Source: JBMOGA01 sp049318625 | GTDB lineage: Bacteria; Pseudomonadota; Alphaproteobacteria; Rhizobiales; Hyphomicrobiaceae | DNA length: 11,898 bases | Assembly: GCA_049318625.1 (NCBI GenBank) | Contig: JBMOGA010000085.1 | Coordinates: 1 to 11,898, forward strand | Direction of reading: 5' to 3' | The notes under the pieces: model-generated | What the model was told of the DNA's origin: nothing | Databases searched by the model: none | The model's input: only the letters and a program-made list of their open reading frames with translations | Made by a program: the position numbers and the translations under genes | In this document: positions 1-5,493 of the stretch, piece after piece | How positions within the stretch are numbered: the first letter of the stretch is position 1 | How the letters are laid out: each line of letters starts with the position of its first letter

Positions 1-1
1 G

Positions 2-193
2 TCGGCCAGCCCCAGCCGCACCGCCGCGCATGCCGACGTCCGAGAAACCTGCACCGACTCGGACATCGGTTGGATGAAGGAGCCGGACCAAGTATCGAAA
101 GCTGTCGAGTCCATAGCGGAAGTTGTCGCGAAGGCATCTGCGAAGGCCAAGCTTAAGGGCCTCGTCAAGAGGCCACTGTGGCCGAACGACTGA
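2..193 (+). CDS. C-terminal fragment of unrecognised protein (5' end outside window)
   Basis: An open frame runs from the window edge to a TGA at 191-193 (63 residues) with no start of its own, so it is probably the tail of a gene that begins upstream. The last 40 or so residues look like a real protein: a Trp-Met-Lys-Glu-Pro segment is followed by an Ala/Lys-rich amphipathic helix (VSKAVESIAEVVAKASAKAK) and a basic end, LKGLVKRPLWPND. I recognise no family and assign no function. It is convergent with the broken DUF924 gene, with 21 bases between the two stop codons and no obvious terminator hairpin there. The alternative is a chance open frame. The compositional regularity of the C-terminal helix favours a real gene, but only modestly. 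Confidence 0.4.
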   Translation, partial: SASPSRTAAHADVRETCTDSDIGWMKEPDQVSKAVESIAEVVAKASAKAKLKGLVKRPLWPND

Positions 194-214
194 AACCGCA
201 CCGTCACTAACCAC

Positions 215-766
215 TCAGCCAGCGAACCTACCATCGGCTAGGAAGCCCAGCTCGGCCGCTGTCAAGCTTCGACCAAGCATCTCATTACGATGCGGAATTC
301 GACCGAAGCGGCGTACAATTTCACGATACTCAATGGCGTGTCCAAGCCAGGGCCGACCGAGCCGGTTGTTCAAGGACACGGACAGATCCTGGTTCGGCAG
401 ATCTTCAGAATGCGCAAACGGCTGACACCAGAACAAGCGCAAGCGAGGCTCGATCTGGTCGAAACATCCCTCGTCGATTGTCTGTCGCGTGTAGTTCCGC
501 GCCAGCGCATCACTGGCGTACATGCTTGCTGTGCCGCAGAACGCATTGCGGAGATACTGATCGAGCAGGTTGATGAGTGCCAATGCTCCTTCGTCGTCGG
601 CGAGCCGGCTCTCGCTGTCACGAGCCGCCGCTCGGTCGTGCAGGTCGAAGGCCCTCTCGCGAAACGCACGGTCGAACTCGGGGCGATGGGCGGATCAGTC
701 GCCGCGATCTCCAGCGCCTCGCCAGTTGTCGACCACTTCGACTGCCTGTGATCCGGTTGCCAACAC
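215..766 (-). pseudogene. DUF924 family gene with an in-frame stop near its N-terminus
   Basis: The translation matches the DUF924 family (function unknown). Counting the GTG at 764-766 as codon 1, it has VVDNWRGAG at 11-19, PEFDRAFRER at about 29-38, LALINLLDQYLRN at 62-74, PFAHSED at about 116-122 and FGRIPHRN at 154-161. The 183-codon span fits the family's usual 180-200 residues. Codon 24 is TGA (695-697), close to where relatives carry the Trp of a Trp-Phe motif just before the conserved Phe-Asp, so a TGG to TGA change is a plausible origin. Everything downstream stays in one frame with the motifs intact, which suggests a recent lesion, or a shorter protein started internally (for example TTG at 581-583). 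No ATG or Shine-Dalgarno sequence is visible near codon 1, so the true start is uncertain. The gene follows the SDR gene on the same strand but looks functionally unrelated. Confidence 0.7.
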
Positions 767-955
767 GTACTTGCGGGCGATCGCTGCTGATCTTGGTGGC
801 GTAGGCACAGCACTCGAGCATCCAGTGTAGTGGCGTTGCAGCCAACGGATCACGATTTCGTAGTGGCCGGGCCAACCGCGGGCGCGGTCAACTTGTTGTG
901 GCGGGCGAACGATGCCTCTCCTTATGCGGTTCCAGTTTTCGGATAGCGCACCTGT
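767..955. other. Gene-poor gap downstream of the catabolic operon
   Basis: No convincing gene lies between the SDR stop and the DUF924 remnant. The - strand frame stays open across the whole stretch, in the same frame as both neighbours, and contains a moderately protein-like segment (GHYEIVIRWLQRHY) around 824-868. It has no start codon or ribosome-binding site that I can defend. It could be a remnant of another gene or an N-terminal extension of the DUF924 gene. The only structured element I see is the GC-rich inverted repeat at 875-888. Confidence 0.4.
875..888. terminator. GC-rich inverted repeat, possible operon end (weak)
   Basis: ACCGCG-GG-CGCGGT is a perfect inverted repeat (5 bp stem with a GGGC loop) about 70 bases past the stop of the last operon gene. 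Neither strand has a T tract after it, so it is not a standard intrinsic terminator. It could be a 3'-end hairpin used with Rho, or simply chance in GC-rich DNA. Confidence 0.2.
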
Positions 956-1738
956 TCACATGATGGTACCGCCGTCGACGAGCATATCCTGCCCGGTGAT
1001 ATTGCGGGCGGCGTCGCTCGCGAGGAAGGTAATGGCTTCCGCGATGTCGTTCGCTGAGCTCAGTCGCTTCAACGCCGCCCCGCCGACGAACCGATCGAGC
1101 ATGTCGCGCGCCGGAACGCCCCTCCGTCTTGCTTCTTCTTCCAGCCATCCGTCGAAGCTCGGTCCCTCGACGCCGCCGGGTGCGACGATGTTGACGGTCA
1201 CGCCGTGCTTGCCGGCCTCGACGGCTGCGGATTTCGTCAATCCACGCAGTGCCCACTTGGAGGCGGCGTAAAGGGAGTTCCCTTCGACGCCCTTGTGTCC
1301 GAACGTGCCGCCGACGTTGATGATTCGGCCGGACTTCTGGGTGATCATGACGGGCAACGCGAACTTCATCGTGTGGAAGACGCCGCGAACGTTGGTGTCG
1401 AAGAACCGGCCGAAGTCGTCTGTTGGCTGATCCCAGACCGGCGCCGGGTCGCGGGCCGATACGCCGGCCGCATTGACGAGAACGTCGATCCGCCCGCCGC
1501 CGAAGCTCTTCGCGGTCTCGACCATGTTGGCGACGTCGGCGGGGAGGCGAAGATCTGTCTTGACGACGGTCGCCCGGCGGCCGAGCGCCGCCACCTCGCC
1601 GGCGACAAGGTCGAGGGCTGCAGTGTCGCGCCCCGCCATCACGAGGTGAGCGCCTTCGGAGGCAAGCTTCAACGTCACATCGCGTCCGAGCCCCTTCGCA
1701 GCTCCCGTAATCACAACGATCTTGTCGGCCAGCTTCAT
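956..1738 (-). CDS. SDR family oxidoreductase (Rossmann fold)
   Basis: A 260-residue classical short-chain dehydrogenase/reductase, predicted cytoplasmic and NAD(P)-dependent, interconverting a hydroxyl and a carbonyl group. It has the cofactor motif TGAAKGLG at 11-18, a conserved Asp at about 62, NAAG at 89-92, the structural Asn116 in FDTNVRG and the catalytic YAASK with Tyr157 and Lys161. The C-terminal FLASDAARNITGQDMLVDGG is typical of the 3-oxoacyl reductase-like branch. The catalytic Ser expected about 13 residues before the Tyr is missing: the segment reads NVGGTFG (141-147), leaving Gly144 or Thr145 there. The ATG at 1738 sits 7 bases after a clear AGGAG (1746-1750) and forms an ATGA overlap with the stop of the amidohydrolase gene, so the two are probably translationally coupled. 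It is the last gene of the operon. Its substrate cannot be read from the sequence. Confidence 0.93.
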   Translation of the reverse strand: MKLADKIVVITGAAKGLGRDVTLKLASEGAHLVMAGRDTAALDLVAGEVAALGRRATVVKTDLRLPADVANMVETAKSFGGGRIDVLVNAAGVSARDPAPVWDQPTDDFGRFFDTNVRGVFHTMKFALPVMITQKSGRIINVGGTFGHKGVEGNSLYAASKWALRGLTKSAAVEAGKHGVTVNIVAPGGVEGPSFDGWLEEEARRRGVPARDMLDRFVGGAALKRLSSANDIAEAITFLASDAARNITGQDMLVDGGTIM

Positions 1739-2961
1739 GGTGCTGCTCCTGTTGAGATTGCTGTTGGCTCACCGTCGGCGACCCGCTGACCGGCGCGCCA
1801 GATGCCGCGGATGCGGGTGAGGGCCCTGATGTCGGTCATTGGATCGCCAGCTACGGCGATCAGGTTGGCGCGCGAGCCGGGGCGCAGGGTGCCGATCTCA
1901 CCGGCCTGGCGGAGGACCCGCGCCGCGGTGCCGGTCAAGGCGCGGATCACGGCACCGGGCCGGAAGCCCAGTTCGACCGCGAGGCGGGCGTCGTCAGCAA
2001 TGGCGCCGTGCATGTTGTCAGTTCCGAGGCAGAAATCGGAGCCGGCATCAGCCAGTGTGCGGACGGTCCGGCGGTAAGAGGCGCGGGCGCGCTCCACCGC
2101 CTGCAAAATGTCCGGCGCGGACCTGGCACTCTTCTCGATGCCGTGGGGCAAGAAGAAGCGCGACAAGGTCAGGACGGGGACGGTCGGCCCGGCGGCGATG
2201 CGGCGGGCCTCATCATCGTCGAGCAGGGCGCAATGCTCGAGGGTGGCAGCTCCGGCTTCGATCGCATCGCGAATGGCCGGACCACCGTGCGCGGCGACTG
2301 CCAAGGGAAGATTACGATGCGCGGCGGCCTCGGCGGCACGCATCATCAGTTGGTGGTCGTAAATCTGGCGGCGTCCGCCGTCGCCGGATGCATTGACGCC
2401 GCCGGTGGCGACGAGCTTGAGCCAATTCACGCCCTGGACCGCGCGATCCTCGATCGCTCGGATCAGCACTTGTTCGCTGTCAATGCCGCCGTCCGGAGGC
2501 GCTTGGTGCGATCCCGAGGGGGCCAGCGGCGCGCCGGCCGTGACGATCGACGGACCGGTCAGGCGTCCGTCAGCAATCTCATTGCGAAGGATGATGTCCA
2601 GCCCGCCACCTTCGCCCATGACGCGGAGCGTGGTCACGCCGGACAGAAGGTCGCGCATCAGGTGACGCACGGCGATCGCGCGCCGCGCTGCGAGATCCTC
2701 ACCGTGCATCTGCGCCATCGGGTTGGGCCTGTCCGGGTCGATCGAGAGATATCCATGCATGTCGATCAGGCCGGGCAGCACGGTACAGCCCGGAAGCGGC
2801 ACTAACTCCGCACCGTCGCCCGCGACGTCATCACGCCGGCCGATGGCGTCGATGCAAACCGATCCGATGCGGAGCACCGTTCCGAGTGGCAGGGCCTCGC
2901 CGGTGCCGTCGATCAGGCGATCCGGTACGAGGACAACGGATACGGGCGGTGGGGAAGCCAT
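1735..2961 (-). CDS. Amidohydrolase superfamily protein (imidazolonepropionase-like) with an altered metal motif
   Basis: A 408-residue TIM-barrel amidohydrolase. A short N-terminal beta domain (DRLIDGTGEALPLGTVLRIG) leads into GLIDMHG at 64-70. Then come Lys182 in WLKLVATGGV (candidate carboxylated Lys), His225 in VAAHGG, His243 in LEHCALLDDD, Asp315 in GTDNMHGA and the family C-terminus GTLRPGSRANLIAV. Relatives hydrolyse cyclic amides, imidazolones or dipeptides. The first metal motif, normally His-x-His, is His69-Gly-Tyr71, so one metal ligand is lost or replaced by Tyr; the barrel otherwise looks intact. The ATG at 2961 overlaps the TGA of the upstream gene as TGATG and has no good Shine-Dalgarno sequence, so I infer coupled re-initiation. 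The open frame extends to 3396 across the upstream gene, but the homology begins just after this ATG. The substrate is unknown; a ring-opened or cyclic amide intermediate would fit the context. Confidence 0.9.
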   Translation of the reverse strand: MASPPPVSVVLVPDRLIDGTGEALPLGTVLRIGSVCIDAIGRRDDVAGDGAELVPLPGCTVLPGLIDMHGYLSIDPDRPNPMAQMHGEDLAARRAIAVRHLMRDLLSGVTTLRVMGEGGGLDIILRNEIADGRLTGPSIVTAGAPLAPSGSHQAPPDGGIDSEQVLIRAIEDRAVQGVNWLKLVATGGVNASGDGGRRQIYDHQLMMRAAEAAAHRNLPLAVAAHGGPAIRDAIEAGAATLEHCALLDDDEARRIAAGPTVPVLTLSRFFLPHGIEKSARSAPDILQAVERARASYRRTVRTLADAGSDFCLGTDNMHGAIADDARLAVELGFRPGAVIRALTGTAARVLRQAGEIGTLRPGSRANLIAVAGDPMTDIRALTRIRGIWRAGQRVADGEPTAISTGAAP

Positions 2962-3872
2962 CAGGCGGCGGCAGGAAGATCGAGTAGGCGCGCCGGATTT
3001 CGGCGTGCCATCACGTCGATGTCGTCGAGGGAAAAGCCCTGGACCAGGAGCATCCGCAGCCACATCCGGAAACCCTCGATCGGGTGCGCGGTGTCGTGCT
3101 GGCCGAGGTCGGTCGACACGACGCAGTTCTCGACGCCTACGGCGCGGATGCGGGCGGCAAAGTCCTTCGGGCTCGCCTGCTGGCGATTGGGCATCTGCGG
3201 ATTGATCGTGAATTCGAAGGTGCAGCCGTAGGGCAGCATCTCCTTGATGGCGTCGATCGGCCAGTCGGTGGCGTGCCAGCCGACATGCGTGACGACCATC
3301 TTGCGGTAGCCGATCCGCTTGGCCTCGGCGAGCACCGCCATGACCTCCGGTAGCGCGATATGACCCGTGCCAAGGACCAGATCGGATTGGTGGCACAGAG
3401 CGATAATCTCGACGACCTCCGCCTTCAGATTTCCGTCCGCATCAAGAAGATCGATCGGGGGTGCCTTGGTCTGGGCCAGCTCGTTGCCGCGCTTGGTCTG
3501 CCAGGGATAGGTCGGGACACCAAAATAGCGCACGTGGTTGGCGGCGTGGATCGTCGGCAGCCAGACGACTTTCACGCCGAAGCCGATCGAGGCACGCAAG
3601 GCCTCCGGATTGAGGCCGCCGACGGAGTTGTTGAGGACGAGAGAGCCGAACAACTCGATGCCGGGGACGATTTTCCGGACGAGCTCGATGCGATCCGCGT
3701 TCGGTGCGAAGATGCTTTTCAGGACGAGGCCGCGGTAGCCGGCGGCGCGCGCCTGTTCGGCACACTCAATTTCGTTGAAGGGTCGTTCATAGAGGCAGGG
3801 ATGCGCGTGGAGGTGCATGTCGATGACGCCATGCATCATGTCGCGATCTGCGCGGGAGAGTTCGAACGGCAT
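2961..3872 (-). CDS. DUF6282 family protein, metal-dependent hydrolase-like
   Basis: A 303-residue protein resembling the DUF6282 family, which has an amidohydrolase-like barrel and no established reaction. Visible elements are DMHLHAHP at 18-25 (candidate metal ligands His20 and His22, plus His24), VLKSIFAPNA with Lys52, the family-typical LVLNNSVGGLNP at 78-89, VVWLPT at 102-107, His171 in GTGH, His196 in VTHVGWH and Asp255 in STDLGQHD. Together these form a plausible HxH/Lys/His/His/Asp metal site. I place the start at the ATG at 3872: GAGGA at 3879-3883 is 6 bases before it, whereas the TTG at 3878 would leave no spacing. The gene is 26 bases after the NicX-like gene and overlaps the amidohydrolase gene by one base. 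Two hydrolase-like barrels side by side suggest successive hydrolytic steps, but that is inference. Confidence 0.85.
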   Translation of the reverse strand: MPFELSRADRDMMHGVIDMHLHAHPCLYERPFNEIECAEQARAAGYRGLVLKSIFAPNADRIELVRKIVPGIELFGSLVLNNSVGGLNPEALRASIGFGVKVVWLPTIHAANHVRYFGVPTYPWQTKRGNELAQTKAPPIDLLDADGNLKAEVVEIIALCHQSDLVLGTGHIALPEVMAVLAEAKRIGYRKMVVTHVGWHATDWPIDAIKEMLPYGCTFEFTINPQMPNRQQASPKDFAARIRAVGVENCVVSTDLGQHDTAHPIEGFRMWLRMLLVQGFSLDDIDVMARRNPARLLDLPAAA

Positions 3873-3878
3873 GGCCAA

Positions 3879-3883
3879 TCCTC
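3879..3883 (-). promoter_or_regulatory. Ribosome-binding site deciding the DUF6282 start
   Basis: GAGGA on the - strand lies 6 bases before the ATG at 3872-3870. It abuts the upstream in-frame TTG at 3878, so it favours the ATG. Confidence 0.6.
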
Positions 3884-3898
3884 GCTGAGCCGGGCTCT

Positions 3899-4942
3899 CT
3901 AGTGGCGTGGGACACCCATGGCGCGGCAGAGTTTCGCGAGCGTCGGATGAACGTAGATGCCGTTGGTCTGGATCGGGGCTCCGTTGGCGGTGATGGTAAC
4001 TTGGCGGCAGGTGAAGTCGAAGTGGCCGGCAGCCGGACGACCAACCCAGGCGCCGAACCCGAAGTCGATGTCTCCGAAGGCGCGCTCGTCTTCGACGACG
4101 CGTCCTGTCGGAACTGGAATGCCGGGGTTGAAGCCCATCGAGATGTGGGCGATGCGATCGAGCGTCGGGTCGTTCAGCTGGCCGATCCAGGACTTCAATA
4201 GGCGCGCTTCCTTGGCACCGGCGATCTCTGTGATGCGTCCACCCTTGAGCGTGAAGGTCACGGTCTCGTTCATGATTCCAACTTCCGATGGCGGATAAAG
4301 AATGCCGTCGGCGACGAGCGTACCTTCGAGAGAGGCTTCATCCGGCGACCATGACACCTGACCGGCCAGCATGATCGGGATCTTCTCAGGCGTCGCCTTC
4401 ATCTTGAATTCGCCGATCTTCATGCCGCGATTGTGGAATTTCACATGGCTGCCGGCGGCGCTGGTGACGGTCATCGCGGCATCGGTGAGCAGGCGGACGA
4501 TCTCGTCGCCCATTTCGGCCATGAGTGAGATGTCCTGTCGGCCGATGCAGCGGACCATGCCGTCAACGTCCATGCCGCCGAGTTCGCAATAGAGAACGCC
4601 GGCATCGAGCGCCTTCTGCCAAGCATGCGTGTACATTGTGTAGGCGACGGCATGTTCAATCCAGATGTCGGCGGCGGCGACGGCCGCAGCGATCGGGGCC
4701 GGGGGCTCCATCTGGGGACGTGGCTGCGTGTGGTACCAGAGCACGCTCGGGATCCCGCCGGCGGCATAGACGGCGCGGGCACTGGCCCATACGACGCGAC
4801 TGTCGCTCATCGTGTCGGCGGTGATGGCGACGGTCTGTCCGGGCTTGATAGCGAGCACTTCCTCGGCGAGTTTGCGGGCCGCGCGTTCCATCTCGAGGGA
4901 CAGATATTCGTCCCGCGCTTCCATCACAGAGGCCAGACGCAT
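3899..4942 (-). CDS. M29-fold protein, NicX-like (putative ring-cleaving dioxygenase or aminopeptidase relative)
   Basis: A 347-residue protein of the aminopeptidase M29-like group, which includes the Fe(II) enzyme NicX (2,5-dihydroxypyridine 5,6-dioxygenase). The N-terminal half has VLAIKPGQTVAITAD at about 29-43. The C-terminal half carries YPPSEVGI (Glu220), IAHISMGFNPG with His266, VEDERAFGDIDFGFG at about 283-297 and GHFDF with His307 and Asp309. The His266 plus His-x-Asp pattern matches in spacing and context the NicX iron ligands as I remember them (His265, His318, Asp320). In true M29 peptidases I would expect Glu ligands and two metals. This favours, without proving, a mononuclear iron ring-cleavage enzyme over a peptidase. 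Start: ATG at 4942, with AGGA 7 bases upstream. It lies just after the Mo hydroxylase genes, where a ring-cleaving enzyme would make sense. Residue alignment against NicX would settle the call. Confidence 0.8.
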   Translation of the reverse strand: MRLASVMEARDEYLSLEMERAARKLAEEVLAIKPGQTVAITADTMSDSRVVWASARAVYAAGGIPSVLWYHTQPRPQMEPPAPIAAAVAAADIWIEHAVAYTMYTHAWQKALDAGVLYCELGGMDVDGMVRCIGRQDISLMAEMGDEIVRLLTDAAMTVTSAAGSHVKFHNRGMKIGEFKMKATPEKIPIMLAGQVSWSPDEASLEGTLVADGILYPPSEVGIMNETVTFTLKGGRITEIAGAKEARLLKSWIGQLNDPTLDRIAHISMGFNPGIPVPTGRVVEDERAFGDIDFGFGAWVGRPAAGHFDFTCRQVTITANGAPIQTNGIYVHPTLAKLCRAMGVPRH

Positions 4943-5010
4943 GGGCAGATCCTTTTCGTAATCTTCAGGTTAGACTTTCAACATGGTGGAGCGGCGTCCT
5001 GTAGGGGGCA
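4943..5010 (-). promoter_or_regulatory. Largest gap inside the operon (68 bases); possible internal promoter
   Basis: Most junctions in this operon overlap, but this one has 68 bases, richer in A/T than its surroundings. On the - strand it contains a TTGAAA (-35-like) near 4976-4981 and a poor TACGAA-type -10 about 15 bases later, then the ribosome-binding site AAAAGGA before the next ATG. An internal promoter or processing site is possible. The hexamers are too weak for a firm call. Confidence 0.2.
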
Positions 5011-5493
5011 TCAGCTATCAGGTGATAGGTCTGCTGCGTTCCGATACGGGAAGAGATGACGCAGGGCGCGGCGCAGGCCCACGTAGCCGCTGCAGCGGCA
5101 GAGATGACCGACGAGGCTTCTTTCGACGTCGTCCACTGCGAGGTCCGAATGCTCACGGCGTAACCATGCGAGGGTGACGATCAGGCCGGGTGCGCAGGCC
5201 CCGCACTGGATCGCGCCCTCCTGCCTCAGGGCGTCGGTCACGGGATCTGCGTCCTTCGGGTCGAGCCCGTCGCGTGTGAGGATGCGGGCGCCCGAGCAGC
5301 GGTAGGCCGGTACTAGGCAGGCGTTGACGGGCCGGCCATCGAGGAGGACGACGCAGGCGCCGCAGCGGCCGACCGCGCAGCCGAGCTTCGCGGACGTGTG
5401 TCCGAGGCCGTCTCTCAGAAGTTCGATCGCGGTGCTGGTCGTCGCGACGTCGGCTTCAACGCGGCGGCCATCGACCTCGCAGGTGATCCTCAT
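5011..5493 (-). CDS. 2Fe-2S subunit of a xanthine-dehydrogenase-family molybdenum hydroxylase
   Basis: A 160-residue small subunit that carries electrons from the molybdenum centre to the FAD subunit. The plant-type ferredoxin domain has Cys39, Cys44, Cys47 and Cys59 (CAVGRCGAC then C). The all-helical second domain has Cys97 and Cys100 (QCGAC) and Cys132 and Cys134 (LCRCSGY). All eight ligands of the two clusters are present and the length is normal for the family. The ATG at 5493 forms an ATGA overlap with the stop of the large-subunit gene, and GAGG lies 8 bases upstream. Assembly with the two preceding gene products into an L-M-S heterotrimer is expected. No signal peptide is visible, so it is probably cytoplasmic. 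The short palindrome at 5015-5028 falls in its last codons. Confidence 0.96.
   Translation of the reverse strand: MRITCEVDGRRVEADVATTSTAIELLRDGLGHTSAKLGCAVGRCGACVVLLDGRPVNACLVPAYRCSGARILTRDGLDPKDADPVTDALRQEGAIQCGACAPGLIVTLAWLRREHSDLAVDDVERSLVGHLCRCSGYVGLRRALRHLFPYRNAADLSPDS
5015..5028. repeat. Perfect palindrome CTATCA-GG-TGATAG
   Basis: Six-base arms with a 2-base centre, extending imperfectly to CAG...CTG on the outside (5012-5033). It lies at the very end of the 2Fe-2S subunit gene, just before the largest gap in the operon. It could be a protein-binding site for an internal promoter or a processing hairpin, or it could be chance. Confidence 0.3.

Noticed and set aside
875..888. Intrinsic terminator for the operon
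   Set aside because: The hairpin has no T tract on either strand, so it is kept only as a weak structural element.
888..1772. Long - strand open frame in another phase over the SDR gene
   Set aside because: It is Arg-rich with no family pattern, while the SDR frame has every motif except the Ser.
2008..2805. Long + strand open frame opposite the amidohydrolase gene
   Set aside because: No recognisable motifs, and it is antiparallel to a strongly supported gene.
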